A stretch of DNA of 54,449 bases from an uncultured Nitrospiraceae bacterium (GCA_903822005.1 CAIJNL010000033.1:1-54449), one strand, 5' to 3'; positions 15,950-24,552 are shown, numbered from the stretch's first letter. Made by a program: numbers and translations. The notes: generated by a model from the sequence alone, not told the origin.

Positions 15950-17419
15950 ATGTTTGGCTTGGACACTAAAGATCAACGCAATCTTATCTGGCTTTTACTG
16001 GCCTTGGCGAGCATGTTCCTGATTTTTTTCGCTGGTCCTGCCCCGGGCCTGTCTATTCAGGGTCAGCTCGTACTCGGCATCCTTGCGTTTTCAGTCATTG
16101 TCTGGATAACGCAGGCCATCTCGTATCCGCTCAGTGCCATTGCCATTATCGCTTTTCTTATCCTGTCTCTTGGATTTGCACCGGCTCCGTCCGGAAGTGG
16201 TCTGCTCGGCACCGGCAAGGCCATTGCGCTGGGCCTTAGCGGCTTCACCAATAGCGGCTGGGTGCTTGTCGCCACAGGGCTCTTCCTGTCAGCGATAATA
16301 GTCGATACCGGGCTCGAAAAGAGAATGGCGCTGGCAATCCTGAAAGTCTTCGGAACAAAGCCGAAGAATATTATCCTGGGAATGATCCTGGCCATGTATG
16401 CATTCGCGTTTTTCATCCCGTCTGCAACCGCCCGGGCGGCCACTCTGATACCCATCGCCCTTGGTCTGATAGAGACATTTAAGGTCAGCCTGAAAAGTAA
16501 TTTCGCGAAAGCTTTAACTATGGCCGTTGGAATCTCGGGGACTCTTTCGGGTATCGGCCTTTTAACCGGGGTCGCCCAAAACCCTGTCACCGTGTCATTC
16601 GTCGAAAAAGCGACCGGCAAGGGCACTACATGGATGGAGTGGCTCGTAATCGCTTTGCCGTTCGCTCTTGTCCTTGCGGGTGTTCTGTATTTCCTGCTTG
16701 CACGGATGATCAAGGACGAAGTTGCAGAGATTCCCGGGGGCAAAGAGATCGTATACAAGGGGCTTCAGGAGTTAGGCCCCATGAGTTTCCGTGAAAAAAA
16801 GGTCTTCTTTATTCTCGTTGTCACAATTATTGCTTGGGCTACTGAGGCATTTCATAAGATTGACGCCAACACGGTATCTATTATTACTGTGATGGTTCTT
16901 CTTGCTCCTGTCATAGGAGTTACCGAATGGAAAAACGTCGGCAAAAAAGTAGATTACGGTACATTATTGCTGTTTGCCGCTGGTATTTCTCTGGGTGATC
17001 AGGTATTAAGAACTGGTGCGGCGACATGGCTCGCGAAAAATTCTCTGGGCGCAGTAGGTGTAACCGAGATGCCGCCTTTCCTGATCCTGGTTTCCGTTGC
17101 TGCTGCCGTGTTTGTAATCAGGATAGCGTTCTCAAGCAGTACGTCTGCAACCGCTACATTGATACCGACTGTCCTGGGGTTCCTGATGAGCGCATCGGCT
17201 CCTAATCTGCCAATCGCCGGGATGGCAATCATCACGTCGTTCATTCTTCTGTTTGCTTCCATATTGCCGGTGAACGTACCACAAACAATGATAGCCTATG
17301 CCACCGATACCTTTGACACTAAAGATTTCCTCAAGATAACGATACCCTTGACTGTCATCGGATTTCTGGTTTGGCTGATTTTCTATGCAACCTATTGGCA
17401 CTGGATTGGACTAGTATAA
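15950..17419 (+). CDS. DASS-family anion:Na+ symporter (SLC13)
   Basis: 489 aa with roughly 11-13 membrane segments. It carries the divalent-anion:sodium symporter pattern: 'FIPSATARAATLIPIALG' and later 'FSSSTSATATLIPTVLG', the two Ser/Thr-rich re-entrant motifs that bind Na+ and carboxylate, plus 'PVNVPQTMIAYATDTF' near the end. The family imports di- and tricarboxylates or sulfate. A GGAGGTG ribosome binding site precedes the ATG. As the last gene of the 13686 operon it probably brings in the substrate processed by the two enzymes before it. Two hairpins follow it. Confidence 0.85.
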   Translation: MFGLDTKDQRNLIWLLLALASMFLIFFAGPAPGLSIQGQLVLGILAFSVIVWITQAISYPLSAIAIIAFLILSLGFAPAPSGSGLLGTGKAIALGLSGFTNSGWVLVATGLFLSAIIVDTGLEKRMALAILKVFGTKPKNIILGMILAMYAFAFFIPSATARAATLIPIALGLIETFKVSLKSNFAKALTMAVGISGTLSGIGLLTGVAQNPVTVSFVEKATGKGTTWMEWLVIALPFALVLAGVLYFLLARMIKDEVAEIPGGKEIVYKGLQELGPMSFREKKVFFILVVTIIAWATEAFHKIDANTVSIITVMVLLAPVIGVTEWKNVGKKVDYGTLLLFAAGISLGDQVLRTGAATWLAKNSLGAVGVTEMPPFLILVSVAAAVFVIRIAFSSSTSATATLIPTVLGFLMSASAPNLPIAGMAIITSFILLFASILPVNVPQTMIAYATDTFDTKDFLKITIPLTVIGFLVWLIFYATYWHWIGLV

Positions 17420-17438
17420 AGCAAGAAGATTTAACCCG

Positions 17439-17525
17439 GGCCGGAGATCGCCGAGAATGCGGCGGCTTCCGGCCTGAAGTAGATAATTATTCAATAATGC
17501 CCCCTCTGATCTGAGGATTTTTTCT
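17439..17525 (+). terminator. Two hairpins after the DASS gene; the second has a T-run
   Basis: GGCCGGA (17439-17445) pairs with TCCGGCC (17468-17474) around an inner CGCCG/CGGCG stem. A shorter CCTC/GAGG hairpin follows and ends in a six-base T-run near 17518-17523. The remaining sequence to 17811 is AT-rich and shows nothing I can identify. Confidence 0.6.
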
Positions 17526-17811
17526 GAAATCGCGAAATTTTGAAGCTGCATCGGGGCTTAGTTTTTCACAGGAACAAACAAATATGAGTTTCGATTCATT
17601 CTGTTGAGTACAAGCGATAATCTTGAGTGGTGACTTGCATTTTTTCTTTTATGTGAGCTACTTCTTGTATACTTGGAAAAACAGTCGACCAATATTATTA
17701 TCCGAAACGGCAACTCATAGTGACATCGCCCCCTCGTCGAAACAGCCAAGTTTCTATAACTGCTAATACTTGCAGGCGAGACAGGCTTCCGACACTATTT
17801 ACTTCTATCCG

Positions 17812-19176
17812 CTAGTAAAGATTATATTTGGTTAATTTATAGTGCAAAGCGCGCGACGATATTTCCAAGAGCCGCGCGGCTTCTGTCTTATTATTTTTAG
17901 TTATAGCAAGCGCATTCTTGATATATTGTCTTTCGAGCCTCTCCTTTGCATCGAGAAAAGGAACAGTTGTATCCATCTGGAACCTTAAGTCCAATTCACT
18001 GCCGGAATCAGTCCCGAGGGAGAATTCATCTTTATCCAGCACTTCATTCGACGTCGTGGCAACAGTGCGATGAATCGCCCACTTCAGCTCCCTGATATTA
18101 CCCGGCCAGGGATAGGCAAGTATCATCTTCATAGCGGCTTGAGTAACTCCTTTGACAGCTTTGTTATAAGTCAGGTTGGCCTGATCAATAAACGCTGAGA
18201 GGAGAATGGCAATGTCCTCCTTTCGCTGATTCAGAGAAGGCAGTTCGAATGATACGCCATTGACCCTGAAAAAAAGGTCTTTTCGAAAATGATTTGCCGG
18301 GTCTGTCAGATCTTTACAAGTAGCAGATATCAGACGCAGCGACACCTTGCGCTCCATTGCATCACCAACTCGATAATAGACTCCGCTTTCAAGTACGCGC
18401 AAAAACTTCGCCTGGATCGCTTCCGGCAACTCTCCGATCTCGTCGAGAAACAGGGTGCCGCCATCTGCGCGTTCGATCAAACCCACCGCATCTGCCGTGG
18501 CCCCCGAGAAGGCACCTTTTGTATGGCCGAAAAGTTCGCTTTCGACGATGTCTTTCGACAGAGCGGAACAATTTATCACCACCATTTCCCCTTCAACTTT
18601 TGACATTTCATGTATCCATTCTGCAAGCTTTTCCTTCCCGGTGCCTGTTTCTCCAACCACAAGTACTGGAATGTTTAGTGGGGCGATGAGAGGAGCCTTG
18701 TCCAAGACTTTTTTCATCTTTCCCTCTCCTGCGGTGAGAAACGAAGGGGATATTTGTTTTATAGTGCGGTCAAGGTCCATGATTTTCAGCTTAAGCAGGC
18801 GGTTTTCGAGATGGACCTGAAGCTCCCGTCGCAATTTTTCGATATCGATCGGCTTGGTGAAGTAGTCCACGGCTCCCTGCTTGAGTGCGTCTATAGCATT
18901 GTTTACAGTCGCAAAAGCCGTCATCATAATTACTATTGGTCTGGTGTCGAGGCTTCTGATTTCCCGCAGAAACTCAGTTCCATCGCCGTCTGGCAGCCTG
19001 ATATCAAGCAATATGGCATCGGGCGACTGATTAGCGAGAAATTCCCTGGCCGAAGATAGAGAAGTCGCAATCGAAATATCAAACAGGTCTTCAATGGTCA
19101 TCTTGAGCGACTCGCTGAAAAATAGTTCATCATCGACAATCAATATGCTTGGTTTGGTGATATTTATTGTTTTCAT
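17812..19176 (-). CDS. NtrC-type sigma54 response regulator (GAFSGA variant)
   Basis: 454 aa. A receiver domain occupies 10-125 with acidic pair D15-D16, phospho-acceptor D58 (LLDIRLPDGDG), T86 and K108. The AAA+ domain (about 145-375) has Walker A GETGTGKE and Walker B TLFLDEIGEL. The sigma54-contact loop is GAFSGA (221-226) instead of GAFTGA, a conservative Thr-to-Ser change at the key contact residue. A Fis-type helix-turn-helix ends the protein ('KTEAARLLEISSRALHYKL'). Its ATG overlaps the stop of the sensor kinase gene by four bases, so the pair is co-translated. Likely targets are the porin and the 13686-17419 operon, which flank it, have sigma54 promoters and share a TAAACG-N5-GTTA element. 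This is inference. Confidence 0.88.
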   Translation of the reverse strand: MKTINITKPSILIVDDELFFSESLKMTIEDLFDISIATSLSSAREFLANQSPDAILLDIRLPDGDGTEFLREIRSLDTRPIVIMMTAFATVNNAIDALKQGAVDYFTKPIDIEKLRRELQVHLENRLLKLKIMDLDRTIKQISPSFLTAGEGKMKKVLDKAPLIAPLNIPVLVVGETGTGKEKLAEWIHEMSKVEGEMVVINCSALSKDIVESELFGHTKGAFSGATADAVGLIERADGGTLFLDEIGELPEAIQAKFLRVLESGVYYRVGDAMERKVSLRLISATCKDLTDPANHFRKDLFFRVNGVSFELPSLNQRKEDIAILLSAFIDQANLTYNKAVKGVTQAAMKMILAYPWPGNIRELKWAIHRTVATTSNEVLDKDEFSLGTDSGSELDLRFQMDTTVPFLDAKERLERQYIKNALAITKNNKTEAARLLEISSRALHYKLTKYNLY

Positions 19177-20459
19177 AAGATTTTGATCTTTGAGACCGGC
19201 AGCATAATCTTTACACCGGCGCCATATTGCTCGCGATGAAAAATGAGCTTGCCGCCATGAGCAGTGACTATTTTCTGGACAAGGTGCAAACCGAGCCCGG
19301 CTCCCTGTGAACGAAAAGTGACAAACGGCTTGCTCAGTTCCTCAAGCTGAATATTCTCAGGGAAACCTATTCCGTTATCCACATAGTATATCTCACCGTA
19401 TTCAGGCTTTAAATGAGACTTTATAGTTATTTTCCAGGCTCGAGCCTGCACGCTGTTGTTTAAAAGATTTTCAAAAAGTAGCCCCACGTAAAATCTGTCC
19501 ACATATATCTGCGCCGACTGACAGTCAAGCTGCACCCCAAATTGCTTAGCCAGCGGCTCTACAAAATCAGATAAGGATATCCATTCCTCTTTTGGCATTA
19601 TCTCTCTGCCGTAAGACAGAAGATTGTCTATAAGCTGCTGTGTGCGTCCGAGAGCTTCCTTGGAAAGAACTCCGAACCGGGCGGCAAACTGAGAATCTCC
19701 AATGCGTGAGGGCATCGCATAAATAAGGTTTGATAAAGTGGCTATAGGTGTCCTTAGTTCATGAGCGAGCGTTGTTGTCATGCGACCTATCAGCACCAGG
19801 GCATGCTGCTCTTCAAGAACTCTATTTAACGCGGCTGTTTCGAGCTGGTGCCTCAATTGCACCTGTCGTTTCTGTTCCAACAGAACTACGAGCAACGTGA
19901 ACACGAAAAGGGTTGCCAGCCCCCCTTCGATCAGTAGAGGCATGCGAAGTTTTGAAAGTTCCGCTTTCAAAAATGATTTATTTATATAAATATCTATGGT
20001 CTCATTGTTTGCTGTGAACTCGTATAGGAATACAGCTATATCTTCCGGAGGGACTTTATCCCCCCTGGAAGGTTGAATCCAAATAACCTCGTCATTCATG
20101 ACAGTAGTGAGATATTGCTTTGTGTAGCGCATAACTTGTTCAGGTGTCTCTTGTAAGGCAACATCCTTGAATGCCTTAATGGCATTTTTTATATCAGTTT
20201 CAGTATCCAGCATAACATTCTGTTCAATCGTTTCGTCCCCGAAGCTTCCTGCAATAAACGTTATTGTGATACCGCACAGTAAAGATACAATAAGGTATCC
20301 GACGAGTCGGAGCGTCTGAAAGGAGGCCGTTAAATGTTTAATTCTATTAATCATTAATATTAGCAGTAGGAGCGAAGATCGCAAAGGCGATTTTCTCCAG
20401 ATCACATGCCTGCCAAAGCGGCTGTGATATATTTGGTAATACTCAATATTTACCTTCAC
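19173..20459 (-). CDS. Membrane sensor histidine kinase, partner of the adjacent NtrC regulator
   Basis: 428 aa from the GTG at 20459. Two membrane segments (about 52-71 and 175-195) flank a roughly 100-residue periplasmic sensor region of no recognised family. A short coiled linker leads to the HisKA helix with H233 in LAHELRTP, followed by an ATPase domain: N-box 'ENLLNNSVQA', 'DNGIGFP', and 'GAGLGLHLVQKIVTAHGG'. It would phosphorylate D58 of the regulator encoded immediately after it. The start is uncertain: there is no ribosome binding site before the GTG. A TTG at residue 26 behind GGAG, or the ATG at residue 36 (20354), are alternatives that still retain both membrane segments. Confidence 0.85.
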   Translation of the reverse strand: MKVNIEYYQIYHSRFGRHVIWRKSPLRSSLLLLILMINRIKHLTASFQTLRLVGYLIVSLLCGITITFIAGSFGDETIEQNVMLDTETDIKNAIKAFKDVALQETPEQVMRYTKQYLTTVMNDEVIWIQPSRGDKVPPEDIAVFLYEFTANNETIDIYINKSFLKAELSKLRMPLLIEGGLATLFVFTLLVVLLEQKRQVQLRHQLETAALNRVLEEQHALVLIGRMTTTLAHELRTPIATLSNLIYAMPSRIGDSQFAARFGVLSKEALGRTQQLIDNLLSYGREIMPKEEWISLSDFVEPLAKQFGVQLDCQSAQIYVDRFYVGLLFENLLNNSVQARAWKITIKSHLKPEYGEIYYVDNGIGFPENIQLEELSKPFVTFRSQGAGLGLHLVQKIVTAHGGKLIFHREQYGAGVKIMLPVSKIKIL

Positions 20460-20542
20460 GCGCTGTTTTATTATATCCTTAGTCAGATACGATTACAAAA
20501 ATAGAAATTGCAAGGCACAGAACTAACTGCTATCGCAACCTT

Positions 20543-20580
20543 CTCAAAGGGGACGGATCGCCGCCCCCTTTGAGCTTTTT
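20543..20580. terminator. Hairpin between the porin and kinase genes
   Basis: CTCAAAGGGG (20543-20552) pairs with CCCCTTTGAG (20565-20574), followed by CTTTTT on the plus strand. It lies downstream of the porin gene on the minus strand, where it has no U-run. It may slow the porin transcript before the kinase gene, or stop an antisense transcript. Confidence 0.5.
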
Positions 20581-20665
20581 GTTCCGCCCTGCTTTTAAAA
20601 CTTTGTGGAAGCAGATATCCAGCATCCCCTCGTAGTAGACAGGGCAATATTGATATAGTGCAACC

Positions 20666-22234
20666 TTAGAATTTGTACTGCATGCCAAGCGTGATTGCGG
20701 TAAGTTTTGTTCCCATGCGCGAATGTCCGGTCGCATCTTTATCATCAACCACAGTCCCGTGTCCGCTTGCGCCCAGGTCGTAATGCGCACCCCGTGCGTT
20801 CAGCATCTGGCTTCCTACTAAATAAATGCTTGTATTCTTGTCGAAGTTGTGCTTCAGGCCAACCGCCCACATATCGGCGGTATTTCTAACAGGGCCGTCA
20901 GCCACAGTACCATCGGCTTGAGTATACATAGGACTCCCCGGGCTCTTTCCCGCATGTGCCCATCCGAGATTCAGCACGGTTGATGGGCTACCGAGTTCCT
21001 GTGTAATAGCAACCCAGGTAGCTATAGGACGGGTTCTCTCGTTGTACCAATAAAACGCGCGATCTCTCTTCAAATATTCATAGAGGAGGTTGATGGTTGT
21101 GCCAGTCAGGGCGAGACGGTATTGCAGACCGGCCTTGAGTGCATACTCATTATGGATACCGGTTTGTGGGCCGTAGTCTACGCCGTCATAGTTTGGGTCG
21201 TCGCTTGTACGGTTGACACCCCTATGGAGTTCACCTGCCCCCACAATATACAAGGGCCCGTTCGTATAAGTCAGTGCAGCACTGAATGCATCGCCATAAC
21301 TGCCATCCGTGCAATTGCCGCCGCCACTGCCGCCTGCGCCCAGGCCAGCTGCGGGCGATCCCGGCCCTCCGTTACCGCCAGTGCAGTTTGATTCCCCTCT
21401 AGCTTCAAGAGTGTTGTCCGTGCCGCGGTTCTGACCGGGAGACCAGAGAAATGAAAGATTAAACCCGTAGACCTTGGGCGACTCATACCAAACTGCATGC
21501 GACAACCGGGTGTCAAACTCTGCTCGGTTGTCACCACCAGAGTTTCCAATGATCGAGTTATAGTCTCCCAGTGTGCGATCAAAGGGGTCCATCTTCGCCG
21601 TCGATGTCTTGTAGGGAGCATCGGTTTTCCCGATCTTTATTGCTCCATAAGGACTCCACAAACCAACATAGCTATTGCGGGATCCTATGCCGTTCTTCTG
21701 CTGGGGATCACCTGATGTAGCGCTACCTCCCGGCGTGTAAGAATATGCGATTTCGGTCTCAAACTGGAACACCGCGGATAACTTGTCTCCCAAAAGCGGA
21801 CGGGAACCGCGTATGCCAAAATAGGCAAGGTTGGACGATATCTCCGGCATCCAACCCATTTTCCCTTGGGCAGGTGCTCCAGTACCGAGATCGCCGCGCC
21901 AAACATTTTTGTTCTTCAACCCGTTGTTGACATAATCAAACGACACGTCAGCATTGCCATACAGGGAAACCTCTCCTCCAAGGAATCTCATGCTTACCGG
22001 GTCTCCATAAGAAAAGCCGAGCATCGGTTCCTTTTCTTTCTCTACGGTGACGGGCTGGGCCTTAGGCGCCGCGGCCTGCTGTTTGTTTAATTGCTCTTTC
22101 AATGCATTAATCTGTTGCTGCATCTGCTCGATCTGGGCCTTGATGGCACTATTATCATCAGCAAATGCAACAGCTACTGCCGAGAAAATGAAAAAGCAAG
22201 CAACTGCAATAATCAACAACCTTTTGATCTTCAT
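20666..22234 (-). CDS. Outer-membrane porin with N-terminal coiled coil
   Basis: 522 aa. ATG 22234 is chosen because AAAGGAGG lies seven bases upstream and a clear signal peptide follows (MKIKRLLIIAVACFFIFSAV, cleavage near AFA-DD). A short coiled coil ('IKAQIEQMQQQINALKEQLN') comes next, as in porins that anchor to peptidoglycan or trimerise there. The rest is a beta-barrel of the Gram-negative general porin type: alternating strands such as 'LSAVFQFETEIAYSY' and a C-terminal Phe in 'LGMQYKF' recognised by the BAM machinery. A glycine-rich loop at roughly residues 280-312 is bounded by cysteines and could form a disulfide-closed surface or constriction loop. A sigma54 promoter and a large palindrome lie upstream. 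Confidence 0.85.
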   Translation of the reverse strand: MKIKRLLIIAVACFFIFSAVAVAFADDNSAIKAQIEQMQQQINALKEQLNKQQAAAPKAQPVTVEKEKEPMLGFSYGDPVSMRFLGGEVSLYGNADVSFDYVNNGLKNKNVWRGDLGTGAPAQGKMGWMPEISSNLAYFGIRGSRPLLGDKLSAVFQFETEIAYSYTPGGSATSGDPQQKNGIGSRNSYVGLWSPYGAIKIGKTDAPYKTSTAKMDPFDRTLGDYNSIIGNSGGDNRAEFDTRLSHAVWYESPKVYGFNLSFLWSPGQNRGTDNTLEARGESNCTGGNGGPGSPAAGLGAGGSGGGNCTDGSYGDAFSAALTYTNGPLYIVGAGELHRGVNRTSDDPNYDGVDYGPQTGIHNEYALKAGLQYRLALTGTTINLLYEYLKRDRAFYWYNERTRPIATWVAITQELGSPSTVLNLGWAHAGKSPGSPMYTQADGTVADGPVRNTADMWAVGLKHNFDKNTSIYLVGSQMLNARGAHYDLGASGHGTVVDDKDATGHSRMGTKLTAITLGMQYKF

Positions 22235-22372
22235 TAATAATCCTCCTTTCATTTTTCCGCCTCCCGATGGAAATTCCATCTTTCGCACCTCTATTTGCGG
22301 GCCTCCTTCCCACGTTCTGCCAAAGAAGATAGTAAAGTAAGTTTTTTTCGCTCGCATAAACGTATTTATATT

Positions 22373-22387
22373 CCAATTTTTGTGCCA
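22373..22387 (-). promoter_or_regulatory. Sigma54 -24/-12 promoter of the porin gene
   Basis: On the minus strand TGGCAC, AAAAA, TTGG: a perfect -24 box and a -12 box with one change (TTGG for TTGC). The leader to the ATG at 22234 is about 130 nt. Confidence 0.7.
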
Positions 22388-22438
22388 CGATAAATTATCT
22401 TTATTTTCAATACGAGAGGAGCAAGTAAAGATACAACT

Positions 22439-22466
22439 GCGCAATAAACGTATACGTTAGTTGCGC
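22439..22466. promoter_or_regulatory. 28-bp near-perfect palindrome, candidate enhancer for the porin
   Basis: Nested arms GCGCAA...TTGCGC enclose a perfect AACGTATACGTT core; only the two bases on each side between them fail to pair. Its centre is about 80 bp upstream of the sigma54 -12 box, a standard position for an NtrC-type activator. Flanking sequence in 22388-22567 holds weaker repeats (ACAAC...GTTGT near 22544-22558) but no gene. Confidence 0.55.
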
Positions 22467-22567
22467 TCAGGTTCTATGTGCGGCCGACTACGGAATCGCC
22501 TGATGAACAAATCAATTTCAAATAAAATATGGTAATTACAAACACAACTTAAACGTTGTATTGGGGC

Positions 22568-22594
22568 TTAAGTTTTTATTCGCTCGGCCGATAA
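22568..22594 (+). promoter_or_regulatory. Sigma28 (FliA) flagellar-class promoter
   Basis: TTAAGTTT, exactly 11 bases, then GCCGATAA. The FliA consensus is TAAAGTTT-N11-GCCGATAA, so the -10 is perfect and the -35 has a transposed start. The next ATG is 70 bp downstream. Confidence 0.8.
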
Positions 22595-22664
22595 CAATAA
22601 AGAGAGGCAGAATGCCTCTGTTTAGATGGAATAGGAGAAACCAGACGGAAAGGAGGGGTTAAAC

Positions 22665-22898
22665 ATGACAATAGCGGCGCTAACAGCAGGTCTTCAGGCT
22701 ACACAAGTTGCTCAGACAGGTAATGCAGGCCATACAGCCGAGACAACAAAAAAATCTGCAGAACAAACGGCACCAACGGACAAGGTAACAATTTCAAAAC
22801 AGGCAGCAGCTCTAGCCTATCAGTCGTACAGTGCTCAGGAAGAAGCAAAAGAGACTCCGACTCAAAAAACAAAAGAAGCATCTATGGGCAAAAAATAG
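22665..22898 (+). CDS. Small Ala/Thr/Lys-rich protein under flagellar control
   Basis: 77 aa, with a GAAAGGAGGGG ribosome binding site. It is hydrophilic, without a signal peptide or membrane segment. The central 'DKVTISKQAAALAYQS' resembles the 'D.V.IS..A..LA' motif found in several small motility-associated and flagellar proteins. The rest is low-complexity. A sigma28 promoter directly upstream ties it to late flagellar gene expression. I cannot name a function; a secreted or regulatory flagellar accessory is possible. It shares the motif with the next gene ('DTLKLSSHAKAKNLK'), suggesting relatedness. Confidence 0.65.
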   Translation: MTIAALTAGLQATQVAQTGNAGHTAETTKKSAEQTAPTDKVTISKQAAALAYQSYSAQEEAKETPTQKTKEASMGKK

Positions 22899-22957
22899 CC
22901 GACGGCTCACATCTATAGGATAGAGAGATAATTTCACGGAAAAGGGGGGGAAACACG

Positions 22958-23212
22958 ATGCAGATTCCTTCAAGCATACCACCAGTATCTTTAAGCAGCA
23001 CGCCACATGTTAATCCACCAAAGCAAACAACGACAACTGAGAAACAGCACGGAGATACTTTAAAGCTTTCATCTCATGCAAAAGCCAAAAACCTCAAGCT
23101 GCAGGGAGCGACAAATTCCGAGATCGCCAACCAACTGGGCATAGACGTAAAAACGGTAAATGGTTACTTCACAGCAGCAGTAGCCGCCAAAAACACACCG
23201 GTAAAAGCATAG
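22958..23212 (+). CDS. Small protein with LuxR-like helix-turn-helix, flagellar-linked
   Basis: 84 aa, 59 bp after the previous gene and probably on the same sigma28 transcript; AAAAGGGGGGG serves as ribosome binding site. Residues 1-35 are Pro/Thr/Ser-rich and likely disordered. 'GDTLKLSSHAKAKNLKLQ' then leads into 'GATNSEIANQLGIDVKTVNGYF', which has the spacing of a LuxR/GerE-type helix-turn-helix. A stand-alone helix-turn-helix this short suggests a small DNA-binding regulator, or a repurposed domain. A terminator follows at 23258. Confidence 0.65.
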   Translation: MQIPSSIPPVSLSSTPHVNPPKQTTTTEKQHGDTLKLSSHAKAKNLKLQGATNSEIANQLGIDVKTVNGYFTAAVAAKNTPVKA

Positions 23213-23257
23213 GTTTTCGGTGAAAAAGTAAGAAAACTTACGTTTTGAATTACAACT

Positions 23258-23290
23258 AATGGATATTGCTGTTAATATCCATTTTTCTTT
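23258..23290 (+). terminator. Rho-independent terminator of the sigma28 transcript
   Basis: AATGGATATT (23258-23267) pairs with AATATCCATT (23274-23283) and runs into TTTTCTTTG. The following bases to 23519 show no gene or clear signal. Confidence 0.85.
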
Positions 23291-23519
23291 GTTGTTTGTT
23301 GTTTCCGGCCGTTGTTGAATGAAAGGATAATGTTGTTCATGACAGCTTTTCTTGATATTGAACGCTCTGCAGTTTATGCTGGAAATCTACAGTCTTGGGT
23401 AATATAGAAAATTATTGACTTTCAGAAGAAGGGAAATCCTCAGTAATACATACTCGCAAGGATACGGTTTGTCTTGAATGTTTCACGTAAAGATCTTCTA
23501 ATGTTTTAAAGAGCCCTTC

Positions 23520-24209
23520 TTATTTTACTCTCACAGCCCCGTCAGTTTGTCGTTCTAAGTGCGGCCTCAAAAGATTCCTGAGGCGATCAATGGGGCCTTG
23601 AATAGCATCAACCATGCCCTGAAGTCTTTGCCCATCAATATCAATATATTTTTGCCAGGCAGCATGCTTATTATTTTCATCATCGAGTGAATCGTAAATT
23701 ATGGCAAGATTATACCAAGCGATACCTAATTTCTGATTTTTTTCTAGCAACTCTTTGTAGTACGCTAGCCCCACATTTGTCTTTTGCTGTCTTTCCAGAA
23801 GGATTTCCTTTATTTCGACATCCGTCCCCCCGTTAAGTTTAGTCAGCATAGCACACGCGGCATATGCCGAAGGGATTTCTCCGATAATTATTTCTGTGCT
23901 CACCGTCGCCGCTTGAGAGCACAGTATTATTCGAGCTTTATTAAAATCATTTTTTTTCACGCTGTCTGCCGCATCATGGAATGCAGCTCCAAGGGTCAAA
24001 CGAGACACCATTTCATTAACAATAGTTTTGCGGTCTCTCGTCCCTTGCTCCACCAAATGCTCATCATCAATCAGTTGTTGTAACTGATTGAGCAAATGTT
24101 CTTGTTCTTCAGCAAAGGCATCACCAATAAATATTGTTGAAATGACAACTATGAGCATAAAAATGAGCATCAGGCCTATCGTGGTTATTATTAATTTCAT
24201 TCGGTCCAT
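23520..24209 (-). CDS. Hypothetical membrane-anchored protein with TPR-like helices
   Basis: About 229 aa from ATG 24209, preceded by GGAG at a rather long 12 bases; GTG 24239 gives 239 aa and is the alternative. An N-terminal hydrophobic segment (IITTIGLMLIFMLIVVIS) is a membrane anchor or uncleaved signal, followed by 'GDAFAEEQEHLLNQLQQL'. The C-terminal half ('NVGLAYYKELLEKNQKLGIAWYNLAIIYDSLDDENNKHAAWQKYI') looks like one or two tetratricopeptide repeats. No family is recognised. It is alone on its strand between the small flagellar genes and the AcfC-like gene, so context does not suggest a function. Confidence 0.6.
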   Translation of the reverse strand: MDRMKLIITTIGLMLIFMLIVVISTIFIGDAFAEEQEHLLNQLQQLIDDEHLVEQGTRDRKTIVNEMVSRLTLGAAFHDAADSVKKNDFNKARIILCSQAATVSTEIIIGEIPSAYAACAMLTKLNGGTDVEIKEILLERQQKTNVGLAYYKELLEKNQKLGIAWYNLAIIYDSLDDENNKHAAWQKYIDIDGQRLQGMVDAIQGPIDRLRNLLRPHLERQTDGAVRVK

Positions 24210-24322
24210 AGTGAATTGCGTCTCCAATTTATTACTCACTGTTAACTTTTAAGTGTCCGCCTGTGTCAATATTAACATATTTAATAATGAATATTAATAA
24301 TTCCGACCGCTGACAGTCAAAC

Positions 24323-24349
24323 ATCAACATTTCTTTTGGAAATCAATAC
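24323..24349. repeat. 27-bp imperfect direct repeat, copy 1
   Basis: ATCAACATTTC...AATCAATAC. It matches 25484-25510 at 23 of 27 positions; the copies flank the AcfC-like gene. The gap 24240-24552 also holds CTCAAT-att-ATTGAG (24362-24376) and no gene. Confidence 0.5.
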
Positions 24350-24552
24350 GTTGAACTACATCTCAATATTATTGAGTATCAGTAGTCATTTCGATTTTTC
24401 AGAACGAGTTGATCGCATTTCAGTCTAACAAATAATGGCGAGGCAAGATATGCTTAATATGTTGCTTGCAAGGAGTATAAATACCTATGGTTATTAGCTG
24501 AAAATGATAATTCTTGTTAATCTTTAACATAATATAGCCTTTGGAGGTTACC

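Noticed and set aside
15950-17419. Long minus-strand open frames under the DASS gene (16063-16758, 16999-17262)
   Set aside because: They are shadows of the transporter's codon bias, without ribosome binding sites or recognisable domains.
22943-22951. Poly-G stretch before the second small flagellar gene as a slippage site
   Set aside because: It is part of the ribosome binding site region, outside any reading frame, and only seven G long.
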